Assembly (NCBI GenBank): GCA_034769895.1
Contig: CM068367.1
Location: forward strand, 346,417,611-346,481,610
Length of the DNA stretch: 64,000 bases
Reading direction: 5' to 3'
Origin: Magicicada septendecula
Taxonomy: Eukaryota; Arthropoda; Insecta; Hemiptera; Cicadidae
Shown piece after piece: positions 10,594-20,836 of this stretch. The notes beneath the pieces are model-generated. The model saw nothing but the letters and a program-made list of their open reading frames with translations, ran no database searches and was not told the DNA's origin. The translations under genes and the position numbers were made by a program. The number at the start of each line of letters is the position of its first letter. The stretch's first letter is position 1.

Positions 10594-11190
10594 CTAGCTA
10601 AGTTATTAGAAAACTGTGAATCCGCTGGAAGGTTCCAGGATTACCAACCCCCCAGTCGTAAAGTAGACTATAATAACAGCAATAACGGACCAAACCGGAA
10701 TGGAGGTGGAAACGGTAATAACTTTAACCCGAATAGCCAGAACAATAGCACCCCACCAAATAGCCGAAATAACAACAATCAAGGTCCAAATAACCGCAAC
10801 TATCCGGGACCAAACCGAAATAATTACCCCGAAAATAATTACAGTAGGAACTATAATCAGGGAAATAGTTATCGCGGCAATAACTATAGGGGGAATAATT
10901 ATGGTCAGCGTAATAATTATCGAAACGGAGGTAATCAAGGAGGAGGTGATAGGAGGAATCAGGAGTATAGACCCCAGGTAAACTATACAATGGCCAATAG
11001 TCAACGGCCATATCCACCCAATTTACCGACTTACACGTATTACCCACAACAGACGCAAGGTAACCAGAGTAATACAACGAATAGCCAACCTATTAGTGGT
11101 AACCCCGAGGTCAGGCAGGAACCACAGACGAGTCAGCAACCCAATGTTCCGGGAGACCGGACAAATGAGACAGGGGCTCATTTAAACTAA
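10594..11190 (+). pseudogene. C copy 1 gag, 3' fragment
   Basis: Only the last 198 codons of gag remain, beginning at LAKLLENCESAG. The capsid is lost, and the frame starts where element B's LTR sequence is joined. What is left is the Asn/Arg/Gly-rich tail (many NNR, GNN and YRGNNY repeats), which probably replaces a zinc-knuckle nucleocapsid, followed by a Gln/Pro/Thr-rich end. It stops at TAA 11188-11190 directly after the TTTAAAC heptamer. The sequence is the same as copy 3 and differs from copy 2 at several residues. Confidence 0.85.
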
Positions 11191-11225
11191 ACGCGGCAGT
11201 GAAAAAGGAAAACGGCCCTTCACTG
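11181..11225 (+). promoter_or_regulatory. -1 ribosomal frameshift signal, copy 1
   Basis: The slippery heptamer T TTA AAC (11181-11187) sits in the gag frame directly before the gag stop. After a 9-nt spacer comes a hairpin with perfect 7-bp arms CAGTGAA (11197-11203) and TTCACTG (11219-11225). Slipping back one base bypasses the stop and enters the open protease frame. This arrangement is the standard retroviral and Gypsy type of -1 frameshift site. Function is inferred from sequence. Confidence 0.82.
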
Positions 11226-11681
11226 AACCAATATTATGGGGTAACTGAGTACAAAAACAGACAGGACAAAGACAGGACAATGACACTAAGAACGAATAAT
11301 TATCTTAGAGATATTAGGGAGGAATTATTAGAAGAGAGTGACAATATAGTTAAAAATCATAATAAGGGGAATAATGGTATAGTACAAATCAAGGCAAATA
11401 TCAATGGTATAGAAGCAACATTACTCATTGATACAGGATCAAACGTATCGCTTATAGATAGTGTGGAGTTGGAGAGAATTAAACAAAACAGTAATTTACC
11501 CATACCCACTCTGCCTATAAATAACACTATTCTAGTCGGAGCAACGGGGAGGCAGAATAAATCGATAAAGAAACAGGTGTCATTGGAGATGACTAGTAAT
11601 GGTGTAACGTTACCAATAGGGTTATTAGTGGCGAATAATTTACCCATGAGTATCCTAATAGGCTGCGATATAATGCAATAA
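11187..11681 (+). CDS. C copy 1 aspartic protease (frameshift product)
   Basis: This frame is reached from gag by -1 frameshifting; it has no ATG until well inside. A retropepsin-type active site LLIDTGSNVSLID lies at about residues 73-85, followed by a flap-like ILVGATGR and a LLVANNLPMSILIGCD segment typical of the protease C-terminus. The frame ends at TAA 11679-11681. The RT region starts in a different frame that overlaps the end of this ORF, a break seen in all three copies. Copy 1 and copy 3 proteases are identical. Confidence 0.8.
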   Translation, partial: LNAAVKKENGPSLNQYYGVTEYKNRQDKDRTMTLRTNNYLRDIREELLEESDNIVKNHNKGNNGIVQIKANINGIEATLLIDTGSNVSLIDSVELERIKQNSNLPIPTLPINNTILVGATGRQNKSIKKQVSLEMTSNGVTLPIGLLVANNLPMSILIGCDIMQ

Positions 11682-13687
11682 TAGATTTAGAAGGTAAGAT
11701 TATAACGTTAAAAACAAATGAGGGAATTTGGACCAATAATTTAATTGATGCCCAAGGAGATAGTACAAACAACGCACCTTATCAAGCAATAGTGAATCAT
11801 TATTATTGTGCCGATCGACCACTAAACATGCCCTTATATCAGGAAGAAAACCCAGAATTGTGGTTAGAAAAATTAGAAGAAATAAGGGATTTCCAGAGGA
11901 CGAAAGCAAGGGGTCAGATCAGCGAAGCACAGGCGGAACAATTGATTACGGTATATAATAATTACAAACATATATTCTCAAACGCTCCAGGTAAAGCCAA
12001 AGATTATCAATGCACCATAAAATTTAAAACACCGGTAGAATTTAACAGAAAATCATATCCGATCGCCTACTCACTAAAGAACGAAGTTAGGGAGGAATTG
12101 AACAGGATGATAGAGGACGACATAATTGAGTATAGTCATTCGCCCTTTACCAGCCCAATCATAGCTGTGCCGAAAAAGAATGGACATGTGCGTATACGTC
12201 TCGATGCTAGGGAGATTAACATGATGATTGTTAACGACCGCACATCCCCTGGGGAGATAGAAGAAATACTGAAAAAGTTTCACGGAACAAGGTATATAAG
12301 TTCATGGGATACAGTATGCGGCTACTGGCAGGTAGAACTCCACCCTGATAGTAGGAAATATATGGCATTCATATTCGAAGGCAGAAACTATCAGTTTAAA
12401 CGATTACCCTTTGGTTTCATAAATTCTGTGGTGGTGTTTGTAAAGATAATGGACAGAATATTAGGGCAGGAAGTGCTGAAATTTACGACAGTATATGTCG
12501 ACGATTTACTGGTAACTTCAGCGAATTGGGATGACCATTGTAATAGGGTTGAACAGGTGTTAGAGAAACTATCAGAGAATAATATCACCCTCAAATTAGA
12601 CAAATCCCAATTTATTGCAAATGAGGTGAAATTTTTAGGTTTTAATCTAATCGAGCAAGGGATTACTCCATCCAAAGAGAAAGTAGAGGCTATACAGAAG
12701 TTCCCCACCCCAAAGAACAGGAAACAGCTTCAATCATTTTTAGGAATCTGTAACTATTACAGGAAGTTTCGGTCCAATTATTCAGAACTAACTGCCAGGT
12801 TCCAAAAGCAGTTATCAGCTAAAGACAAATGGACTTGGGGACCAGAGCAAGATGGAGTGCTCAATCTAATAAAGGAAAAATTTTTAGAAGCAGTTATGTT
12901 ACATCACCCCGACTTTACAAAACCATTTTATCTAAATTGCGATGCCAGTAACGTAAGTTTAGGTGCAGCCTTATATCAGGAAGATCAGGATGGAAACCAT
13001 TTAGTAATTAGTTTCGCCAGCCGCGTGCTGAACAGTTGCGAACGAAACTACAATACCACTGAAAAAGAATTGTTGAGTGTAGTTTTCGCATGCGGTAAAT
13101 TTCGAACGTATATATTAGGGTACCCCATCACGGTTAGGAGTGACCACAAATCAATATCATTTTTAGAGCATTGTAAGCTAAACCACGGAAGGCTGACGAG
13201 ATGGGTTTTGGCCCTGCAAGAATATAATATCACGTGGGAATATATACCAGGCAAACAAAACATAGCAGTCAACGTCCTATCCCGCATCAATTTACAAGAC
13301 CAAACCTTTGACGGCGGAAAGGAACAAATAGCGAAGGTATACCATATTATTAAGAGCAGGGAAGATTTAAAAAATATTTTAAACGATGTAAAGGCACAAC
13401 AAGAGGCCGACCCAAAATTAGGAAATATTAGAAAAAGGGTACTGGAAGGCGATGAGGTTATAAATAAATATTACTGTATACACAACGATACTTTGTTTAT
13501 AAGGAATACCCCACACCAAGAGAATTGGAAGTTAGTAATTCCACCAGGGATAGAAAGGCCACTAATTATTGATTATCACGATAGATACGGACACATGGGT
13601 GCCCTCAAGGTAAGGAAAGCGTTGGAAGAACAGGTATACATCAAAGGGATTAATAAAAAAAGTGCAACAGGCGATACAGTCATGTGA
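11675..13687 (+). pseudogene. C copy 1 reverse transcriptase-RNase H
   Basis: The open frame of about 670 codons begins at NAIIDLEGK and includes an ORF with an ATG at 11792. The RT core has VPKKNGHVRIRLDAREIN, SSWDTVCGYWQVEL (first catalytic Asp), LPFGFINS and the YVDDLL motif with the other two Asp. RNase H follows with YLNCDASN, TTEKELLSVV and RSDHKSI, but the usual last Asp (ADALSR in relatives) reads AVNVLSR, Asp to Asn. The integrase zinc-binding histidines (YHDRYGHMG) are at the end. The frame then breaks at a run of seven A, before the integrase cysteines. Confidence 0.85.
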
Positions 13688-14579
13688 TATTTGTCAGAAG
13701 GTAAAATGTAATAACGAGAGAAAGGAAGGGGTCATGATACCCATAACATCCACCGAAAAATTGGAAAAGGTATTTCTCGATATCTGCGGACCATTTCCAC
13801 GCAGCGGTGGAAGACACAGATATAAATTCATCATAATTATCTTTGACCATTTCAGCAAATATACTAAGCTTTATCCAATAACTAGGGCTACGACCAGGAA
13901 AATTATAGACATCATAATAGAACGGTATATAATGGAGGTAGGCAGACCGTATTCTATAATTACAGACCACGGTACCCAGTTTAAGGGAACATTATGGAAA
14001 GAAAACCTTGGAGAACACGGGATAAAAACGTATAAGACATCCGTATATCACCCGAATAGTAACCCAGCCGAGAGAGTGTTGAGGGAAGTAGGACGGCTGT
14101 TGAGAACATACTGCCATAACGAACAGAAGAGATGGCATGAATACGTAGCATCAACCGAGGATTTTCTCAATTTCTCATATCACAATACCATAGAGGTGTC
14201 ACCGTACACAGTTATGTTCGAAAGACCCCCACCACGAGAGATAAAGGAGATTATTAGTTTTCCTGACGAACCCGAATACCAATTTGAAGGAACCAAATTT
14301 TATAACAAAGTGTTAGAAAAAACGGAACAGCAACGGAAGAAATATCTTCAATCCCAGCCAAAGGCAATTAAGTGTAAAGTAGGAGAAAAGGTGTTAGTCA
14401 GAAATAGAGAATTGCCCAGTGCTATACAAGGCATAACGAAAAAATTGTTACTTTTATATACAGGACCTTTTACAATCACAAAAGACAACGAAAACAATAC
14501 ATACGAGGTAACCGACACTGTTAATAACAAAGTAAAGGGTACTTATAACCAAACGTCATTGAAAAGGTACCATGAATAA
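13662..14579 (+). pseudogene. C copy 1 integrase
   Basis: This 305-codon frame is offset from RT by the A7 run near 13650. It holds the CDICQ cysteine pair of the HHCC finger, then a DDE core: FLDICGPFP, ITDHGTQF and NPAERVLRE provide the D, D and E residues with the usual D35E spacing. A C-terminal segment (VGEKVLVRNRELP, LLLYTGPFTI) is the SH3-like integrase tail. No env-like ORF follows. The integrase domain itself looks intact but is separated from RT. Confidence 0.82.
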
Positions 14580-15671
14580 AAACACAAGTCAAATCCAGCA
14601 TCATTGAGAAAGTACCATGAATAAAAACATGTCAACGTAAATTTTCCAACTTACCCATAATTAGAAAGGGAATAAAGATTATTAATAAAAAATAAAAATA
14701 CGAGAAGGACACCTTCCACCAAAGGCAAAAATATATATATAAGATATAGATTTATTTCCAATAGCCAAGTCAACGTATATTTACCAACTTACCCGTACTT
14801 AGAAAAGGAGAGAGATTATTAATAAAAATAAAAAAATACGAGAAAGACACCTTCCACCAAAGGCAAAAAGATATATGTAAGATATAGATTTATTTCCAAT
14901 AGCCATGTCAACGTATATTTACCAACTTACCCGTAATTAGAGGAGGAGAAAAAGGAAAGAAGGAAAGGACATAATTAATTAAATAAATTATTAAACAATC
15001 AGATAACAATTGATATTACTAAGGAGGAGAAATACTGTCATATAATTGATACTAAATGGAAATGATAAATGAAAAAAAAAAAAGAGGGAAACAGTGTGTT
15101 ACATAAGAAGATAATGATGAATCTATAAATATAGCTATTAACATTGAATGATTTTAAAAGATAATTTTAACTGCGGAGAACGATATATTAATATAATTGA
15201 GAAATTGAGAAGAGTTTAAGAAAGGGAATTTACGTGTAGGAGCCTATGATCTTTGAATATTGTACTTTTTTATTATTATTATTTGTTGCGAAAGTGCAAT
15301 TATTATTTTCTGGACAGAGATGTGTTGCCTCTGATTTCAGTAGTTATAGTTAGGGAAGGGCGGAGAATGTATGCCATAGCGAGCCACTCTGACCTCCAAC
15401 CTGCTATAAAAGTTAGGGAATTGTTAGGGAGTTATATCAAAGATTAAATAATTAACATCGAGGTAAAAAGGAAAGGAATAGGAGATACGACAAAGAACGA
15501 AACATGAATAATGAGATGGATTAATATATTAAAGGAGGAGTTCAGGAATTTAATTATAAGATAAAAGAATGAAATATAAAGAAGCTAATAAAAGGTTAAT
15601 ATAGAAATGATAATTTCATCAAAACTGAAGAAATGTTTTTCCCAAATTATCAATTTTAATGGAGAGGCATA
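14580..15671 (+). other. C copy 1 3' untranslated region
   Basis: About 1.1 kb of AT-rich sequence lies between integrase and LTR1. It begins with a partial repeat of the integrase end (a second ACCATGAATAAAAAC), continues with the 138-bp tandem repeat listed separately, and ends in a purine-rich GGAGAGG just before the LTR. A 64-codon ORF at 15253-15447 has no recognisable domain. I see no env gene. Confidence 0.7.
14631..14950 (+). repeat. 138-bp tandem repeat, copy 1
   Basis: The units start with GTCAACGTA at 14631, 14769 and 14907, an exact 138-bp spacing. There are two full units and one partial. Each contains CCAACTTACCC and GACACCTTCCACCAAAGG. It is present at the same place in all three C copies. 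Confidence 0.9.
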
Positions 15672-18561
15672 TGTAACGTCACAGAACGTTCCATAAAGGA
15701 AATTATTTGCATAGCAATTTATCATAAGAGGAAAGTGAGGTGAACAGTATCGAACCCAAGTAATCCTAAAAAATTTTGTAATATTGTCTAATAATTAATA
15801 TCATTAACATGAAAATACAACAAGACTATGACTAAGACTAAACCCCCATATATATTATTTAAGTGAAGAACAGTGTAAAACCAATAATATTCTATAAGAG
15901 AGATAAATAATATCAGAAACAACCAAAATGAGGTCATTAATTATTAAGTAATGTAACTCTGAATAGGGTATAAAAAACTATTTATTGTGAATTAATGGAC
16001 AAGATCCATTATTATACTATGTAATGTAAATATAATAAATGTATTAAATGATTTGAATACATTATTAGAAAGGATCTAAGTAAAAAATAAAAAAAATATA
16101 TAAATGTTATGACAAAAATATATGTTTAGGAGCTGAGTCCAATCACTCAGATTTCATGTAAAAATTAATTATTATAGAATTGAGATAAAAACTATATGTA
16201 ATTGTCAAGTAGACAAAGATGAACAAATTATCTTAAATAAAGAAAGCTGTAAAGTGAATAAAAATCAGTTAAAATAGCCAAAAACAGTATTAACTGAAAA
16301 CATGTAGTAGACCTATAATATTGTAATATTTATAAATTTAATGTTGACAAAATGCAACCAAATTGCATTATAAAGTTGAAATACAATATAGTGTGACTAT
16401 ACTAATATATTTGACTAACTTAAACACTTTAATAGTCGAGTTAGGGAACTATTTACCTATACCATATCTGGCTGAAGCCAAGGAACCATCACAAAAAAAC
16501 AGTCATTTTTGACAAAATAATTGCAAAATATTAGCAAAAATAAAAGGAAAGGGTACAATCCTATAGTGTACTATAAAAACAAACATACTCAGTTGAAAAT
16601 AAACTTAATTCTTAAAGAATTTGACTTATGAGAGTGAAATTTGTCACACCAAGAAAATGAATCACTTATGCAAACCAATATGATGCTAAGTAAGCTTACA
16701 ACAAAAATAATATGTATCAGGATAAACCAGGTATCACAAAAGATAGACAATATAATAAACTCTCAGTGTATACTCGAAAAATCCCATATATAATAAGGAA
16801 AAAAGACTAATTATTGTATTTTAACAGTGACAACAACTTAGGCCATAGGCATGGACCATGTAAAACTGAACTTATTTATATATTATATGTGTTAAACTTT
16901 ATTTATTTTGTTATAGAAAGATGATAATATTATGTATTAATGTTGTAGAAGGAACCAAACAACTTCACAACAATTTTATAATTAGAAAATTGAATTTTTA
17001 TGGTAACCATTCCAAGGTAAGAGTTGTATTTTGTGTTATTTTATTAGAGTTAATTTGTTCAAAACCAATCGTAATTAGTATCATTAGATTCAGTTGAAAG
17101 CAGAGAATCCAAATATAGTAATGGCATGCAGATTGTAAGTAGTTATGTAAAATTGTTTGACAAATACCAGAATAATTTTGTAATATCCTTAGTGTGAAGA
17201 ATAAGAAATTTTTGTTCTAAAGCTTCTACGGAAGTCAAATTTGTTCCATTTGATTATTCTCGAACGTTCTAGAAGGAATTTTTACACAGATACACCGGAA
17301 GTTCATGTCAAAAAGTTAAAACAATGAGCCTTACAGAGTGTAAGAGGAAGGCGAAATTCGACCAAAAAACACTTTATGCTTTGAATCCAGAAGAGACACA
17401 TCACCCACGAAACTGATCATCACACCCGAGGCGAAACCGAAGAACGAGAAGTCGACGTGAGAACGCAGAAAGGCTTTTCCCGTACATTGACAAAAGACTG
17501 ACTTAACCTCTACAAGAGTATACGCCAATGTGTTGCTGAAATAGAGCAGCAACACGACACATTTAATAGAACGCACGCAGCCAGAATATCAGCGGCCCTG
17601 GAAAGGACCAAAATTTTAATAGAGAATCAATTCTGCTGTATTCGCTAAGACAAACTGACTTTGACAAAAATCCCAATAACGTTACGTACACAAAGCCTAT
17701 TCCTCAACTGTGAGAAGAGATCAGCGCTGTGGCGGCTAATTGAGAAACCACGCGGACAGCTGATTGTCGGCGGCGGTATTCAAGGGTAAATTCACTGCTA
17801 AACTTGTATCCGAAAGTGCGGAGTTTTAAAAAACCGTATTTTGACTTTTAAATAATATCAGTGCACAAGGAACGTCAACACGAAGAGGCGAGATTGAAAA
17901 CGTACCCGAGAGAAGTGTCCAGTGCGAGAAATAATTACCCATCGGAACGTGAGTTGTTCAAAGTTAAAGTCATTTTTACCTGGTAACATTTGTCACACAG
18001 TTGTACTACACATGCCACACACCTTCAAATCACTTAATTTTTGTAAAGCATCTTATTGATCTGTCTTGGTAGTTCAAAGGAGTCACGTCCTGAGTATAAA
18101 GATTTTTCATACACTAAACTCATGCTTTTCAACTGAGTAAAATAAAATATTTGTTAGCCGATACTTGATTGGAGAAAAAACTTGTCAATAATAATTTTTT
18201 GTAACTCTTCAATTTTATTTTTTTACGAATGTTAGTCCTTCAGAAGATTTTTAAAGATTTATTAAAACATACGTTATTTTTTCAAACTCAAACTGTCTTG
18301 TTCACATTTTTTCATAGAATAAAACTAACTGCTAAGAAATCAAAATTTAATTTTAATAACAATTTCTTGGGACAAAAGTTTCCAAGTGGCGCCCACATAC
18401 ACGTAGTAGCTTAAGTTGTTTTGCAGGATGACACCATCGCAGAGGAACCAGACATCAGTAAGTATCATAAAGTGCGCGGAGTGTAACGCCCGACATATAA
18501 CAACACGAACAACACGACATTACTGTACAAACACGACTCCCATTTCTTTCTTTTTATTATA
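15672..18561 (+). repeat. LTR1 of element C
   Basis: This is a 2,890-bp LTR, unusually long, running from TGTAACG to TTATTATA. It is shared by copy 1 (as its 3' LTR) and copy 2 (as its 5' LTR). A TATA-like GTATAAAG lies near 18094 and an AATAAA-like signal about 50 bases later, which fits an R region close to the 3' end. It is very similar to LTR2 and LTR3 but has private changes near 18210-18260. Confidence 0.88.
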
Positions 18562-18564
18562 AAT

Positions 18565-18576
18565 TGGCAGCCCAAC
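18565..18576 (+). other. Primer-binding region of element C, copy 2
   Basis: TGGCAGCCCAAC follows the LTR end after AAT. It is in the right place for a tRNA primer site. The C-like relative at 46020 has TGGCGAACCCAAC at the same position. I cannot name the tRNA. Confidence 0.5.
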
Positions 18577-18627
18577 TAGTGAGGCTTGAAAAAAAGGAAC
18601 AAGCCCGGCAACTACCAACAAATCAAG

Positions 18628-20346
18628 ATGCCGCAACCAAAGGGAAAAAAGGTGAAGAAGAATGTAGAACCCGAATTAAGTGTGGAAGACGGAGAGGCAG
18701 TCCAAGTCGAGGAAACGGAATTAGAACCGCCCACACTAGAAATTGAAAGACCAATACAAACGGGAGATGAATTAGAGGAACAAACGGGAGAAGAACCCAT
18801 ACAAATGGTAGACCAAACAGAGAAACCCGAACCAGAAAAAATAACAGGGAGTGTTGACATGAATGTAATAATGGTGATGCTCCAAAGAATGGAAGAAAAT
18901 AATAATAAAAATAGACGGGAAGATACGGAGGAGAATAATAAAAATAGACGGGAAGATAAGGAGGAAATAATAGAATCCCTGAATAAAAACAGACTTGAAG
19001 ATAAGGAGAAATTAGACAGAAAGATAGAATTTTTAGGGGAGTATATAACCGAGAAAATAAATGACAATGGGAAAAAGCTGGAGCTATTTCAGGAGGAGAA
19101 TAAAAAATGTATACAGTCCCTGAAAAAAGAAATTAGCACAAATTACGAAACAGTAAACAAAAGGATCGATGATAGTAAAATCGACAGTGACAGGAAGGTC
19201 GAGACTATGGAGAAACAGTTAGAAAGATTACAGGAGGGAAATAATACCCGTTTTGAAAATATAGAGGAGCAAACCGTAGAGACCAAACAAGATGTTAGAA
19301 CTCTCGAAAACAAGGTAATCAACTTCCAAAACTATCGTCGAAACCCGATGGAATTCTTAGAGAGAATGGAAGAGTTTATTGAAAGAAATAGAGAAACAAG
19401 GTGGGACAGAATAAGGGAGATGTTGGACGAAACGTTTCGAAACACGAGGGATAACTGGTGGATAGCGGTACGACCCGAAATCACGAATTTAGTCGAATTT
19501 AAACGCCAATTCAAAGAGAAGTATTGGTCGGAAACTGCGCAAAACAAAGTACGAATGGACATATTCTACGGGAAATACGACGCGTCCAACGGACAATCCC
19601 CAACGTCTTATTTCCTGGGTAAGATATGTTTGGCACGAAAGTTGATACCGCCGATCCCGGAAGAATGTTTGGCGAGACAGTTAGCTGGACATTATAGCTA
19701 CGGTATTAAAGATGCCCAATTGTACCAACAGCTCAGTAAAATAACCGATCTAGCTAAGTTATTAGAAAACTGTGAATCCGCTGGAAGGTTCCAGGATTAC
19801 CAACCCCCCAGTCGTAAAGTAGACTATAATAACAGCAATAACGGACCAAACCGGAATGGAGGTGGAAACGGTAATAACTTTAACCCGAATAGCCAGAACA
19901 ATAGCACCCCACCAAATAGCCGAAATAACAACAATCAAGGTCCAAATAACCGCAACTATCCGGGACCAAACCGAAATAATTACCCCGAAAATAATTACAG
20001 TAGGAAATATAATCAGGGAAATAGTTATCGCGGCAATAACTATAGGGGGAATAATTATGGTCAGCGTAATAATTATCGAAACGGAGGTAATCAAGGAGGA
20101 GGTGATAGGAGGAATCAGGAGTATAGACTCCAGGTAAACTATACAATGGCCAATAGTCAACGGCCATATCCACCCAATTTACCGACTTACATGTATTACC
20201 CACAACAGACGCAAGGTAACCAGAGTAATACAACGAATAGCCAACCTATTAGTGGTAACCCCGAGGTCAGGCAGGAACCACAGACGAGTCAGCAACCCAA
20301 TGTTCCGGGAGACCGGACAAATGAGACAGGGGCTCATTTAAACTAA
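18628..20346 (+). CDS. C copy 2 gag
   Basis: The start chosen is ATG 18628 with A at -3; the frame is open further upstream without an ATG. The product is 572 residues. The N-terminal third is acidic, then coiled-coil, with repeated NKNRRED units near residues 90-115. Residues about 230-385 are a capsid domain (FQNYRRNPMEFLERMEEF ... FKRQFKEKYWSE ... LIPPIPEECLARQL). The tail is Asn/Arg/Gly-rich with RGNNYRGNNYGQRNN-type repeats and no CCHC knuckle. A 234-bp in-frame deletion relative to copy 3 (at about 19315) removes part of the coiled coil together with the stop codon found in copy 3. The frame ends in TTTAAAC TAA. Confidence 0.85.
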   Translation: MPQPKGKKVKKNVEPELSVEDGEAVQVEETELEPPTLEIERPIQTGDELEEQTGEEPIQMVDQTEKPEPEKITGSVDMNVIMVMLQRMEENNNKNRREDTEENNKNRREDKEEIIESLNKNRLEDKEKLDRKIEFLGEYITEKINDNGKKLELFQEENKKCIQSLKKEISTNYETVNKRIDDSKIDSDRKVETMEKQLERLQEGNNTRFENIEEQTVETKQDVRTLENKVINFQNYRRNPMEFLERMEEFIERNRETRWDRIREMLDETFRNTRDNWWIAVRPEITNLVEFKRQFKEKYWSETAQNKVRMDIFYGKYDASNGQSPTSYFLGKICLARKLIPPIPEECLARQLAGHYSYGIKDAQLYQQLSKITDLAKLLENCESAGRFQDYQPPSRKVDYNNSNNGPNRNGGGNGNNFNPNSQNNSTPPNSRNNNNQGPNNRNYPGPNRNNYPENNYSRKYNQGNSYRGNNYRGNNYGQRNNYRNGGNQGGGDRRNQEYRLQVNYTMANSQRPYPPNLPTYMYYPQQTQGNQSNTTNSQPISGNPEVRQEPQTSQQPNVPGDRTNETGAHLN

Positions 20347-20381
20347 ACGCGGCAGTGAAAAAGGAAAACGGCCCTTCACTG
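20337..20381 (+). promoter_or_regulatory. -1 ribosomal frameshift signal, copy 2
   Basis: TTTAAAC is at 20337-20343, the stop TAA at 20344-20346, and hairpin arms CAGTGAA at 20353-20359 and TTCACTG at 20375-20381. It is identical to the copy 1 and copy 3 sites. Confidence 0.8.
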
Positions 20382-20836
20382 AACCAATATTATGGGGTAA
20401 CTGAGTACAAAACAGACAGGACAAAGACAGGACAATGACACTAAGAACGAATAATTATCTTAGAGATATTAGGGAGGAATTATTAGAAGAAAGTGACAAT
20501 ATAGTTAAAAATCATAATAAGGGGAATAATGGTATAGTACAAATCAAGGCAAATATCAATGGTATAGAAGCAACATTACTCATTGATACAGGATCAAACG
20601 TATCGCTTATAGATAGTGTGGAGTTGGAGAGAATTAAACAAAACAGTAATTTACCCATACCCACTCTGCCTATAAATAACATTATTCTAGTCGGAGCAAC
20701 GGGGAGGCAGAATAAATCGATAAAGAAACAGGTGTCATTGGAGATGACTAGTAATGGTGTAACGTTACCAATAGGGTTATTAGTGGCGAATAATTTACCC
20801 ATGAGTATCCTAATAGGCTGCGATATAATGCAATAA
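20343..20836 (+). pseudogene. C copy 2 protease, frameshifted near start
   Basis: This is the same protease as copy 1 (LLIDTGSNVSLID active site), but one A is missing from the run after GAGTAC near 20408-20412. The frame entered by -1 slippage therefore hits a TGA around 20435. The catalytic part remains open from 20435. As it stands, copy 2 cannot make a gag-protease fusion, although its gag is intact. Confidence 0.82.

Noticed and set aside
10606-11077. Long minus-strand ORFs (132 and 117 codons) opposite the C gag tail, repeated in each copy
   Set aside because: They are antisense shadows of the Asn-rich codons (AAT/AAC read as ATT/GTT and similar), with no domain and biased composition.
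14580-15671. An env-like gene after C integrase (ORF 15253-15447)
   Set aside because: Only 64 codons, with no signal peptide, cleavage site or fusion segment; the region is mostly tandem repeat and AT-rich.
17331-17576. 81-codon minus-strand ORF repeated in each C LTR
   Set aside because: It is repeated only because the LTR is repeated. It has no known domain, and the corresponding stretch of the C-like LTR does not keep it open.
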